A stretch of DNA of 64,000 nt. It comes from CAG-411 sp963643465. GTDB lineage: Bacteria > Bacillota > Clostridia > Lachnospirales > Lachnospiraceae. The first letter of the stretch is position 1, and every line of letters starts with the position of its first letter. Under the pieces are notes generated by a model that saw nothing but the letters and a program-made list of their open reading frames with translations, was not told the DNA's origin and searched no databases. Positions 52,754-62,000 of this stretch are shown one piece after another. The stretch is taken from positions 254,640 to 318,639 of the forward strand of contig CAVIJT010000002.1 of assembly GCA_963643465.1 (NCBI GenBank), given 5' to 3'. A program made the translations under genes and the position numbers.

Positions 52754-53286
52754 TATTCTTCTCCTTTAGTGCCTGCTATTATATATACATCTGCTATTTC
52801 ACCCTCAAATTCAAAACTGCGTTTGTATACCCCACCATTTTTCACTATTGTTTTTACAGATGCTTCATTTGTTCTTTCAACCGAAAGTTGTAAAGAATCC
52901 AAACCTGCTTTCTTTGCAACTTCTATAATTAAACTCAACATTTCAGTCGCATATCCTTTTCTTCTCTCAGAAGGTCTTACACTATATCCACTATTTCCAA
53001 AGTCTTGTAAAAACGCATTTAGTTCATGTCTCAAGTCTATAATACCAACAATTTCATCATTAATATCCACAGCAAAAAATGTATCTGTCAAAACCCACTC
53101 CGGATTAACAGTGTTAATATCAGCATTATTCGTTATAGATTGCAGCCATTCTTCATAAGACTCCATCTTATCTAACAATTCACTGCCATTTATCACCATC
53201 TCGTTATTATCCAAAAATTCCTTTTTAAACTGAAGTGCCTTATCCTTATCTTTAATGGAAGGTACTACTAACTTTATCTTTCCCAT
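52753..53286 (-). CDS. GNAT-family N-acetyltransferase
   Basis: A 177-residue GNAT: YSVRPSERRKGYATEMLSLI is the acetyl-CoA loop, followed by LQLSVERTNEASVKTIVKNG near the C terminus. It resembles the acetyltransferases that act on amino groups of small molecules. It is the second gene of the nucleoside phosphorylase unit and overlaps the Nudix gene by one base. Confidence 0.87.
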   Translation of the reverse strand: MGKIKLVVPSIKDKDKALQFKKEFLDNNEMVINGSELLDKMESYEEWLQSITNNADINTVNPEWVLTDTFFAVDINDEIVGIIDLRHELNAFLQDFGNSGYSVRPSERRKGYATEMLSLIIEVAKKAGLDSLQLSVERTNEASVKTIVKNGGVYKRSFEFEGEIADVYIIAGTKGEE

Positions 53287-53302
53287 ATTTTTTACCTCAC
53301 TC

Positions 53303-54049
53303 TCAAATTCTCTTTGCTATCTCAATAGCAATATACAATTTGTCCATATTATGATTCGCATTTGCAAGCCCTGAAACATCATACACTGCCTGATCGAGTA
53401 CATCCCCCGTAACAAGAAAATCATATAAGTCCCACCCATAAAAGTCACATACTGCCTGAACACCCGCTAGTTCCATTTCAACCGCCACACAGCCTTCCGC
53501 CTTTCTAGCTTCAAGCTTGGCTTTTGTTTCCCTATATATCGCATCGGTTGTCCAAACCTTCCCCATCACACTCGGAAGATTCAACTCATCAAATATGTTC
53601 TTCACAATTTTAGCATTTTTAATCTCAATGTAATCCGCTGGTTCAACATAGTTATAGCTTAATCCTTCCTCTCGATAACTTTCCGTTGGAATAACAAACC
53701 TACCATTCGTTACATTGCTATCCAAAGAACCTGCTGAGCCAAACATAATAAATTTACTGGCACCTGTAAGCCAATTTACATCAATCACATCACTTCCTGC
53801 TAATGCAGAACCAATATGACTTAAATACCCCGCGATCTTCATCCCTTTAATTTCAAAAATATGTACTGTAGTAATTCCGTTACAGCATCTTATAGCCCCT
53901 ACTTCCTCATGAACATAGTTTTCAAGCATATACTCAAATATTAGTTCTGAAAACACAATAATACACTTGTCACATACATGCTTTTGTTCCCCATAAAAAT
54001 CCTTTGGGCCAAACAAAACCTCTGATTTATCAAATGCGTCTGTTATCAT
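53303..54049 (-). CDS. nucleoside phosphorylase family protein
   Basis: A 248-residue PNP/UDP-type protein: SHIGSALAGSDVIDVNWLTG, the phosphate-site FGSAGSLDSN, DAIYRETKAK and VAVEMELAGVQAVCDF with the ribose-binding Glu-Met-Glu. It splits a purine or related nucleoside with phosphate. Divergent N and C termini prevent naming the base. AAGGAGG precedes the ATG. It is first in a unit with a GNAT and a Nudix enzyme, downstream of an attenuator-like region. Confidence 0.85.
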   Translation of the reverse strand: MITDAFDKSEVLFGPKDFYGEQKHVCDKCIIVFSELIFEYMLENYVHEEVGAIRCCNGITTVHIFEIKGMKIAGYLSHIGSALAGSDVIDVNWLTGASKFIMFGSAGSLDSNVTNGRFVIPTESYREEGLSYNYVEPADYIEIKNAKIVKNIFDELNLPSVMGKVWTTDAIYRETKAKLEARKAEGCVAVEMELAGVQAVCDFYGWDLYDFLVTGDVLDQAVYDVSGLANANHNMDKLYIAIEIAKRI

Positions 54050-54139
54050 CTTAAATCGACCTCCTTAAATTTTTCTACTCAATATACTCCTTCATCCAAC
54101 TCCTTGGTACCATTCTTATAAGCAACACTACACTTTTCC

Positions 54140-54265
54140 ATGTGCTTGCTCGCTTTGCCACGCCAAATTTGGTTGTAGTGCATCTCTTAACCAATTCGTG
54201 CTTATCCTGCCCAGAGGGCTTTTTGCGCTATAAGAAAGGGCGAAGAACTTTCCTATAGCAAAAAA
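54140..54265. repeat. divergent third copy of the terminator-associated element
   Basis: On the minus strand it starts TTTTTTTGCTATAGG at the terminator T-run, carries a hairpin whose stem includes CTATAGG/CTTATAGCG, then CTGGGC and GCAAAGCGAGCA. The same order of parts is seen in copies 1 and 2, but identity is low outside those blocks. A frame across it reads NWLRDALQPNLAWQSEQAHG, probably a repeat translation and not a gene. Confidence 0.45.
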
Positions 54266-54298
54266 ATCGCACCAAACATCAAGTGTCCAGTGCGATAA
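54261..54298 (-). terminator. strong intrinsic terminator, likely attenuator
   Basis: Perfect arms ATCGCAC (54266-54272) and GTGCGAT (54290-54296), seven Ts after it on the minus strand. It is 117 bases after the leader-peptide stop codon, in the same direction. Confidence 0.8.
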
Positions 54299-54353
54299 TT
54301 CCAATTTAAGATGCAATATATATATGAAACACATCACTTACATTTTGGTTTTA

Positions 54354-54415
54354 TGCACTAGACTAATAGACCTACTGGCTATAAGCTAATGCACTAACCT
54401 TGCAAATCTTATAGC
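54354..54415 (-). promoter_or_regulatory. alternative hairpins of a leader-peptide attenuator
   Basis: Perfect arms GCTATAAG (54378-54385) and CTTATAGC (54408-54415) begin in the leader-peptide stop codon. A competing pairing links TGCACTAG with CTAATGCA (near 54355 and 54387). The layout is peptide, hairpin, competing hairpin, terminator, as in ribosome-controlled attenuation. Confidence 0.5.
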
Positions 54416-54471
54416 TAAGTACGTCTATAATACATGTACATATAACTTCTTGAATGTAAGTTCTGATTCAT
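54415..54471 (-). CDS. 18-residue leader peptide
   Basis: The ORF reads MNQNLHSRSYMYMYYRRT. It has an excellent AAGGAGG eight bases before the ATG and a promoter-like TTGACA/TAGCCT pair upstream. Its stop codon overlaps the first arm of a hairpin, and a terminator follows. Cis-acting peptides of this size precede many translation-inhibitor resistance genes. The sequence itself matches none I recognise. The downstream gene now is the nucleoside phosphorylase unit, beyond a repeat copy. Confidence 0.55.
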   Translation of the reverse strand: MNQNLHSRSYMYMYYRRT

Positions 54472-54498
54472 TTCTATGTCCTCCTTCAATTTTCTTTT

Positions 54499-54527
54499 AG
54501 GCTAACACCATTTTCTTGTTGTGTCAA
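54499..54527 (-). promoter_or_regulatory. promoter of the leader peptide
   Basis: A perfect TTGACA (54522-54527) with TAGCCT (54499-54504) after 17 bases. Confidence 0.5.
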
Positions 54528-54570
54528 CATTTTTATAAATACATTCGCATTTATCATTCATTCTAATACA

Positions 54571-55101
54571 TTACTCCCCAATCATTTCATAGGAAACTAA
54601 TTGGGATAAAGGAATACGATTTTCACTATGCCGATTTAAAGACATTGGTTCTTCATCAGAATATCCAATCACCAATATGTTAATTGGCTCAAGTGTATCT
54701 GGCAATCCAAACTCCTTTTTTATAATATCAGGTTTAAAATAGCACACCCATACAGTTCCTAATCCCAATTCGGTCGCTTCCAACATCATATGATCGGTTA
54801 TAATGGAGGCATCAATATCTGTTGTTTGCTTATTATCAAATGGTCTTTTCCATGCGATTGAATGGTCACTACAAACAATAATTGCAAGCGGAGCGTTATA
54901 AATGTTTGCCGCCTTACTGATCTTATCTAACCCTTCTTTTTCCTGAACTACTAATAACCTTACAGGTTGTAAATTTGCTGCCGTTGGTGCAACATGCGCA
55001 GCTTCTAATATCTGATCCAGTTTCTCCTTTTCAACTCTCTCATCCTTATAACTACGGACAGAATAACGAGTTTTTGCAATATCTAAAAAATTCATTTCCA
55101 C
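54571..55101 (-). CDS. nitroreductase-family protein
   Basis: A 176-residue FMN enzyme: TRYSVRSYKDERVEKEKLDQ binds flavin phosphate, HVAPTAANLQPVRLLVV is the active-site region, and ELGLGTVWVCYF is near the C terminus. It reduces nitro compounds or quinones using NAD(P)H. It is divergent from an HxlR regulator with an operator between them, so it is probably induced by reactive electrophiles. Confidence 0.9.
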   Translation of the reverse strand: MEMNFLDIAKTRYSVRSYKDERVEKEKLDQILEAAHVAPTAANLQPVRLLVVQEKEGLDKISKAANIYNAPLAIIVCSDHSIAWKRPFDNKQTTDIDASIITDHMMLEATELGLGTVWVCYFKPDIIKKEFGLPDTLEPINILVIGYSDEEPMSLNRHSENRIPLSQLVSYEMIGE

Positions 55102-55178
55102 TATTCCTGCCTTTCTATTGTATCTTTGACCGGTCTATATTATAATTATATCTCAAGCAATCAAAATGACAAGAATGC

Positions 55179-55207
55179 ACTTTTTAGGTATATACTACCC
55201 AAAAAGT
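55179..55207. promoter_or_regulatory. HxlR operator in the nitroreductase/HxlR gap
   Basis: Arms ACTTTTTAGGTA (55179-55190) and TACCCAAAAAGT (55196-55207) with one mismatch and a 5-base spacer. It is centred in the divergent gap, close to the HxlR start, so it could regulate both genes. Confidence 0.65.
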
Positions 55208-55228
55208 AAGTAAAAGGAGTTATCTATC

Positions 55229-55585
55229 GTGACATCAATATGTAAAAATACGTTTAATTGCCCCGTCGAAGCCACTATACAATTAATCGGCGGAAAGTAT
55301 AAAGCGGTCATTCTATGGCATTTAATGACGCAAACTCTACGTTATAGTGAAATTCATAAAAGAATTCCAAAAGCAACTGATAAAATGCTTACCCAACAAT
55401 TACGAGAATTAGAAAAAGATGGATTGATTAATAGAACTGTTTATCCGGTTGTCCCACCCAAAACAGAATACTCATTGACTGACTTTGGTCAAACGCTTGC
55501 CCCTATTCTTGATGCTATGTGTGACTGGGGAACCGACTATCTAAGAACAGATAGGATGAATGGAGGTCAAATATCTGAAGCCTAA
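55229..55585 (+). CDS. HxlR-family winged-helix regulator
   Basis: A 118-residue protein with the HxlR core: CPVEATIQLIGGKYKAVILW, then a recognition helix in FSEIHKR-type position (LRYSEIHKRIPKATDKMLTQ), LEKDGLINRTVYPVVPP and EYSLTDFGQTLAPIL. Two N-terminal cysteines (C5, C11) could be redox or electrophile sensors. The start is GTG with AAAGGAG before it. It is likely a repressor of the divergent nitroreductase gene. Confidence 0.92.
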   Translation: MTSICKNTFNCPVEATIQLIGGKYKAVILWHLMTQTLRYSEIHKRIPKATDKMLTQQLRELEKDGLINRTVYPVVPPKTEYSLTDFGQTLAPILDAMCDWGTDYLRTDRMNGGQISEA

Positions 55586-55670
55586 TATCCACAGCATTAG
55601 ACGAAAGTTGCTTCACAGACAGTTAAGGATAAGCTTTTTGCACTTAGTTTTTCTCCATATCCTGAACAAA

Positions 55671-55714
55671 AAACCTTACCAATTTTCAGTTGTCATATCC
55701 GAAAATCAGTAAGG
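55671..55714 (-). terminator. intrinsic terminator downstream of the permease remnant
   Basis: Arms CCTTAC-N2-ATTTTC and GAAAAT-N2-GTAAGG (55674-55714) with TTTTTT on the minus strand. Confidence 0.75.
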
Positions 55715-55773
55715 CTCTCTTATGGAAATTTTAATTCCCAATGAAGTCCAAAACATTCAGATATGCTTTGCCT

Positions 55774-55995
55774 TTACTGATACGGGATCCACGCCCCAAG
55801 ATGTGCATATACCTGTATGGAACTTGCCATCACTAAAATGGAGGCCACCGTCATGAACAGAAACAATATCACATTTAAACCTTTTTTCAATTTTAAGTCC
55901 TTTTTTAACATTTTGAAAAACATACTTTTTCCCTCTTTGCTCATCATCATTTCATTTATGTTAATTTCCTGTTTTGCATTGTAAAATTCCTGCAA
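55774..55995 (-). pseudogene. N-terminal fragment of an FtsX-type ABC permease
   Basis: The 73 codons include MFFKMLKKDLKLKKGLNVIL followed by a hydrophobic TM segment (LFLFMTVASILVMASS), as at the start of MacB/FtsX-type permeases. Then the frame reaches an unrelated stop after QVYAHLGAWIPYQ. Real permeases of this type exceed 600 residues. No ATPase gene is next to it. A terminator follows. Confidence 0.6.
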
Positions 55996-56140
55996 GCAGT
56001 TCCTTGTTATAGATATGATAGCATTCTAAAGTTTAAAAAATATTTAAATAAGAGAAAATATTTTATGTAAAAAAAGCCAACAAATAATTGTGGTTATCTG
56101 TCAGCCTTTTCTACATAATGAATTCTTTCTTCTTGATATA

Positions 56141-56740
56141 TTATTGTTTTTCAATCTCTTCCTTCATATGAAGTCTGTCTTCCTCTGTGATATTACGAAG
56201 CACTTTACATGGTGTTCCAACTGCAATTACATTTTCAGGTATATCACTTGTAACAACGCTTCCTGCCCCTATAATACTTCCATTTCCAATATGCACTCCT
56301 GCAAGAATCGTGGAATTTGCACCAATCCACACATTTTTACCTATATAGATTGGCTTTGATGTATTTACGATTCTATTCTCCGGATAAATCCCATGACCGG
56401 CACAGGCAATGCAGACCCCAGGTGCAAGAAATGTATTCTCACCGATATACACTGGTGATGTATCCAGTATGGAACAATTATAATTAATTAAGGCAAAACC
56501 TTCAAAATGTATGTTAAAGCCATAATCACAGTGAAAAGGAGGCTCCATGCAAATATTTATATTTTCGTCTTCGAACAGTTTCTTTAATATATTTTTTCTA
56601 TCTTCCTCATCATCTGGAGCAGTACGGTTAAACTCGTAGATCAGTTTCTTTGCCCTCATCTGTATCTCTTTGGTGTAATCCTTATGCTTCGCGAAATAAG
56701 CTGTATCGGTTTTCATAATCTCTAAAAATTTATCTCTCAT
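56141..56740 (-). CDS. sugar/maltose O-acetyltransferase (left-handed beta-helix)
   Basis: A 199-residue protein. The N-terminal Mac domain (RDKFLEIMKTDTAYFAKHKD) is followed by hexapeptide repeats: YIGENTFLAPGVCI, IGKNVWIGANSTILAGVHIG and SIIGAGSVVTSDIPENVIAV. Catalytic His is in CAGHGIYP. It acetylates sugars or related small molecules with acetyl-CoA. It stands alone between remnants. Confidence 0.9.
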   Translation of the reverse strand: MRDKFLEIMKTDTAYFAKHKDYTKEIQMRAKKLIYEFNRTAPDDEEDRKNILKKLFEDENINICMEPPFHCDYGFNIHFEGFALINYNCSILDTSPVYIGENTFLAPGVCIACAGHGIYPENRIVNTSKPIYIGKNVWIGANSTILAGVHIGNGSIIGAGSVVTSDIPENVIAVGTPCKVLRNITEEDRLHMKEEIEKQ

Positions 56741-56780
56741 AACCTTCTCCTTCTATTTTCACTCACGCTTCCCCGTTCTA

Positions 56781-57475
56781 CTACATTTCCCCAGCATATC
56801 TCCTACGATAATATTCCATAGTGCGATATTCCAAAATATCCTTCATATGTTTCTTAAATGCTTCATTCCCTATTATACCTTCTAAATCATCTCTAATTGT
56901 AATAGCATAGTCCTCTTTCTCAATAAAAAAACCTTTTCCGGAAGCTTTTAAAAATTTAATAGGCATGCTTTTTGCCTTACTTAAATGTTGTTTATCTGTC
57001 ATTGCTTTATAATAGGCATAAGATATATCTTTTGAAAAATCCTTCCAATTTGTTCCATTATCAAAAAACTTTTCCAAGCCACCAACACATCTTCATCTTT
57101 AACTGCCAGTCGTACATCACCATCATTATAGAAACTATATAAAATCGGCATCTTATATACCTTCTGCATATCGGTAGTTTCAATCAGCATCAAGAACTCT
57201 CTTCCAATTCCTGCATATATCTCTTCTTCATCCACAGACAACTCTTGCATTTCATTTAAAAATTCCATATACCTTCGAAAGGGATTTTCCTTTGCATGCT
57301 TAATACAATATTGATAAATGTCATCATCCATATAAGTAAACAATTCCATACGAGTTGGTATTTTTCCATCCAATAAATCTTTCACTCGATAAAACTCCTG
57401 CTTAATCCGCTCCTTAACAGATAATGATTTTTTATCCAACTCCCTGAATAAATCAATCAGTCGCATATCGAAATC
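56781..57475 (-). pseudogene. C-terminal remnant of a DEAD/DEAH helicase-like protein, frameshifted
   Basis: Two overlapping frames together give a continuous ~230-residue tail: DFDMRLIDLFRELDKK, ELFTYMDDDIYQYCIKHAKE, KVYKMPILYSFYNDGDVRLA, then after a missing T in a run of six Ts (57063-57068) FFDNGTNWKDFSKDI and LEYRTMEYYRRRYAGEM. The helicase domains are absent: the 5' end abuts the PIN gene in mid-frame near 57475. So this is the wreck of a larger gene, possibly a restriction or defence helicase. Confidence 0.6.
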
Positions 57476-57812
57476 CACAATACAATCGCCTGGATATTCT
57501 TGATGCCACCTTTTCCACAACTGCATCCTCATAATCTGTAATTGGTGAAGCAATGGCTTCTACACAGTCAGTTCCGGTTACTTCCACTATTCCCATAAGA
57601 GAATATAATTTCCCCATAACCTGTTTTGCAACCTGTGTATCATGTAAATGTTTCCTGATAATATAATATATATCTGTTGCATATCTTGCAGTAATGTACA
57701 TATCCACGATATGATTTGCACCAAGAAGAATTATCTTTTCTTCGCTTTCATTCCATGGTTCCCTTGAAGCAAGTGCATCAATGACAACATTTGTATCTAC
57801 AAAAATCTTCAT
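57453..57812 (-). pseudogene. truncated PIN-domain toxin
   Basis: The first ~98 residues are a PIN-domain ribonuclease: MKIFVDTNVVIDALASREPW, YITARYATDIYYI and ITDYEDAVVEKVA with the acidic active-site residues. The natural end (usually ~130 residues with ITRNxxDF) is missing; the frame runs into the helicase remnant after KVASRI. It directly follows a frameshifted antitoxin gene, so the module is dead. Confidence 0.65.
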
Positions 57813-58027
57813 TTATTTTGCACCTAACCTCTCTGCTTTTGCTTCTTCCAAATCAACATCCTTTGGTAAAATACCAAACAATGATTTTGCTGTTTTCACC
57901 CTGTCCTGATATGGATTAGTAAGTTTCGCAATTATCTTTCCATTTTTTGTAATAAATATATCTTCTGTTGCAGATAATATCAAATATTTACCTAAGTATT
58001 TTTTAATTCAGTTGCAGTAATTGACAT
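57813..58027 (-). pseudogene. frameshifted Phd/YefM-type antitoxin
   Basis: The start reads MSITATELKN then stops at TAG. Shifting by one base restores YLGKYLILSATEDIFITKNG, KIIAKLTNPYQDRV and ...DLEEAKAERLGAK, the typical ~70-residue antitoxin. One base was lost in an A-rich stretch near 57998. Its TAA is directly followed by the PIN start codon (TAAATG), the usual coupling. Confidence 0.65.
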
Positions 58028-58154
58028 AGAATCACATCCTTTCTTCGTACTATTATCATACTTCAATCATACGATTTCATCAATAATCTTAGCTAAAAAG
58101 AATTTCTATATTATAGAGAACCCTAGCCATTAAAACCAGCGTTCCCCATTTCCT

Positions 58155-58397
58155 TTACTTTCCATTATTATAAAATTCTTCAAATACCTTTTTGCAATCC
58201 TCAATACTCAGCAAATCATAATGTCCATAATTCAGAGAATGGTTTATTTCATTCCAGCTTGTCCATACTGCATATGTACCATCCTTCTCATTAATTGCAG
58301 ATACCATAAACAAATAATTATCTTCTGGAAATGCAAACTTCTTTCTAATCTCCAATACTGCGTATTGTGGTAAATACTTCTTAAAATATTCCTCCAC
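58155..58397 (-). CDS. small hypothetical protein, 80 residues
   Basis: Not recognised. The frame opens with GTG and has no convincing ribosome site. The peptide has EEYFKKYLPQYAVLEIRKKF, then DGTYAVWTSWNEINHSLNYG and a helical end KKVFEEFYNNGK. It could be the C-terminal piece of a longer lost gene, since most neighbours here are remnants. Confidence 0.35.
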   Translation of the reverse strand: MEEYFKKYLPQYAVLEIRKKFAFPEDNYLFMVSAINEKDGTYAVWTSWNEINHSLNYGHYDLLSIEDCKKVFEEFYNNGK

Positions 58398-59085
58398 ATT
58401 TTTTCTGACCTGTTTTCATATTATATGTTCTTAGCATTGTTGTAACCTCCCGTTACGGGATTAGCAAAGTTCCATCTGCGGCAAGCGTATTATCTGTACA
58501 TAAAATGTCTATTTCCATATTTATATTGTTCACGATAGCGTAAAGTTACATTCGAAAAAAATGTGGAAAACTTCCTTCAGAAATTTGTTGATAAAGTAAT
58601 TAACTCTATTTACCTTTTCCATTCAACCTTGATTTTTCTTTTTTTGCAACCAAGTTTACTTTGGCGGACTCCATTTATTCACAATATATAAACGCAGACC
58701 CGTTTCGTTTCCTACAACTCCCACGCTAGTAATGTATTTAACCTAGTAACAAAAAACACAAAACAATAAAATTCTACTCTTCTAATAAACCACAAAAAAC
58801 TGCAAGCATAGAAAACAGGAAACCTTGATTTATAAGGCTTCCCGCTATTTTTACATTATTCAAACTCTTTAAGTTTCTTTTCTCACCTAAACTTTTCTGT
58901 TTAGTTTCAAATCGATTTACTTATGTTTTTTCTCTCTATTTTGTTGCATTTTTCTGGCTTACTGTTTTTTGTTGCCAAAGTGTTGCCACAAATATAGTAT
59001 ATCATACTCCTGCACATATACAATATTATAGTGTATATTTTTCCTAGATGAATTTCTGAATCTGCAATACACTACCCATGCCTTT
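58398..59085. other. non-coding gap of ~690 bases before the SIR2 gene
   Basis: No gene is supported on either strand. It contains a hairpin GGAAACCTT/AAGGCTTCC (58818-58842) followed by CGCTATTTTT, a possible plus-strand terminator, and TTGCCAAAGTGTTGCCAC (near 58971), a pattern often left at ends of integrated elements. It may be the scar or border of an integrated island. No attachment-site pair could be identified. Confidence 0.4.
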
Positions 59086-62000
59086 CTATCCCCAAATTGA
59101 TTTTACCTCATTTAATTTATTTACTTTAAATTTGTCTATCAATTCTCGGAACATATCGCCCTCTTCAACATTATTTCCTTTCAAAAAGTCATAATATGCT
59201 TTAGCTAATTTAGATATATTGTACATACCATCCAATGCATCCTTTCTATGCTCGATGCTTGCATTTAAATATACTTCATAACTGTCCGCAAACATTTTTA
59301 CAACAATGTCCTTATTTTCATTCTGCAAAAACTCATCACTTTTTATAATATTGTATAATTCTAATAAAATTCTTTTCCCAACATGTATTTCAAAGTATGG
59401 TATTCGCTGGATAAATTCCAAAATCAAATGGTGGATAACTTCTTTCTGATTATCTATAGCAATATTTTTAGCAGCATACAACATCAAAAATGCAGAAGAA
59501 ATCCTCTTTTCATCACCTGATACAATCATTCTCTCAAATTTATTAAAAATTCGAGACATATCTTTTTCATATAATATTGTTTTGATATATTCAACATCTA
59601 ACTCTATCTCTTCCGCTGCATCCAAATACCCGCGTATTTCATTTAACAAAACATCACTCAACTTATTATTTTTATGTGCATATAGGCATATCAAAAGAAC
59701 AATTTTTGTAATTCTGTCCAATCTTTCTATTGCTTGTGACACACGACCAAATATGTCAAATTTATCCTTAACTATATTTGACTCATTTATTAAATACGCT
59801 CTTAAATTACATATAATTTTACTCAGTTCACATTCTTCGTATTGAACATCTCCCAATGTCTGATATAATATCGTAACATATGCAAATATTTGTTCATCTG
59901 TTACGTCATTATCAGAAATCACTCCACTGTCATATGATTTTAAAAAGATAGAGTTTAATAAATACTTCTTAATTTTTCCAATAAAATCTTTTTCTTCCAT
60001 TCTCCATGCTGTTGGCAAATACGTCTTATTTTTAGGAAAGCCAAACTCATCAATGTGCAGGTAGAGCTTATCTAAAACTTCTTCTTTATATTCACTTTCA
60101 TAAATCTGTTGTTTTAATAACTTATATTTTACAACAGCTGCATTTCTTATTGTTTCATCCTCTGATTCCAATTGGCTTATAATACTTTTAAAAACTCTCT
60201 CTTTATCATCTTGTGTCAAGCAATCCATTTGCATACAATCAATTTCATCAAAACAGCTTGCAAATCTATAACTTATAAGCTTATCATTTATTATGTAATC
60301 CATACAGCCATTCAATATTTCTGCATTAAAACTATAACAAATACAACGTAAAGAATTATCTATGATTGCACGTTTTTCATACTCATCAATATGCATCTCG
60401 TCTAATTGAACCAAAATTGAAATCAAATCCATTATTCTTTGAACATCTAAAACAATAGTCATTCTAGAAGCTATATCAATCAAATGCTTACAATCAGCAA
60501 AATAATACTTTATAGATTTCTCTCGAAGTATAGTATCTGATAATACTTCCATCACTTCGTCAAAAAAAAGTTCTACGTACACTTTATCAGTATTATAAAT
60601 TCGTTCCCTTGTAAAATATGAATTATATACTTTCTTATCATTTATTCGTAATATTTGATACCATCTCCACAATGGTGAAATGCTAGTACTCTCTAGCATG
60701 CGAACAGCTACTTCTGTAGAAGTTCTATGATCACGATAAATACCTATACACAATTGATCTTGTAATAGGAGATAATAAAAACTCGCATCCCTTTTTTTAC
60801 TTTCGTTATTACTCCCCATTGTGTAACTTACTGTATAAGAATTTGGATTAAACGCACTAATCCTCTTATTTTCCGGACGATTATTTTCAACAAAAGTTTC
60901 AATTATTGATTCTTTTGATTCAACAACAATTTTTCTTGTATTATATTTGTTATATTCATACAATGAATCCGAAAATAAATCAGGTTCATGATAAAAACTC
61001 CAAGTGGCTCTCGCTACTAAGTTTGCATATCCAATCAAAGATGCATTCTTATTCTCTGAATATTTTTGCTGAGACAAAAAAGCAATATAACTTGTCACTA
61101 TTTCTTTTGCTTCTTCTTTTCTGCCTATCTGATTCAACAAACTTGCCTTCTTTAACGTATACTCGTCATTATATGATATATCAATTTTATCAATACACTT
61201 AAAAACCGCTTTTATATCCATTTTACATAAAGAAAATTTCGCATACTCTATCCAATACTCATTTTTGTCTCTAGGCGATTCAAAACTATCAATATTTATG
61301 TATTTATTAACTTTTTCATACTCATCAAATTTTCCATCTATTCTGTACATTTGTAACAAATAAATATAGATGTTTATTTTTGAAATTGCTCGGTTCCTAA
61401 CATCAGAAATAATCTTTTCAAGTTGAACCGCCATATTATCATATAACGGACAATTACACACCTTAAGAATACCACAAAAAGCATTTATTAACTTGCATTT
61501 CTCTTCAAAATAATCTACTTTTACTATATATTGCAATTGCCGTTCAATGTAACTACCGATATCTTTTGACTCCTCTTTTGGCAAACATACATATTCCTCC
61601 AAACTTTCAACTAAAGAGGTAACTACTGGTTCAATTGCTTTCTTATACTCTTCAATTTTAACCTTAGAATTATTATCCCAAATATCAATATTCGCATATG
61701 GCTTTTCACAAAGAATGTGTTCATTCTTTTTATTATTATTCTCTTTTAACAATTCAATAAACCTTTTAATTGCAGCATAATGTACATTCTCAACGTTTTC
61801 ATCAACAAGAACAGATAAATCCACAATTGTAATCTTTCTCTTCTCTAACATCTTTCTTTCCGCTGTTCCTATATCATCAAATACTCCGCAAAGGTATATT
61901 GTTGGACAATTTTCGCCCATATTATCCCTTAACCAACCTAACCAATTCAAGAAATTTGGATCAGAGCCAGAAAAACCAATAAGACATAACTTTGTCTCTA

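Noticed and set aside
54128..54337. A 69-codon minus-strand frame containing NWLRDALQPNLAWQSEQAHG
   Set aside because: It spans a terminator and a repeat copy and has no ribosome site; it is most likely a translation of the repeat.
54050..54340. Purine-type riboswitch upstream of the nucleoside phosphorylase
   Set aside because: No conserved purine-aptamer core could be found; the structures fit a leader-peptide attenuator better.
58398..59085. Integrase gene or attachment site in the gap
   Set aside because: Only faint sequence hints; no integrase frame and no direct-repeat pair were found.
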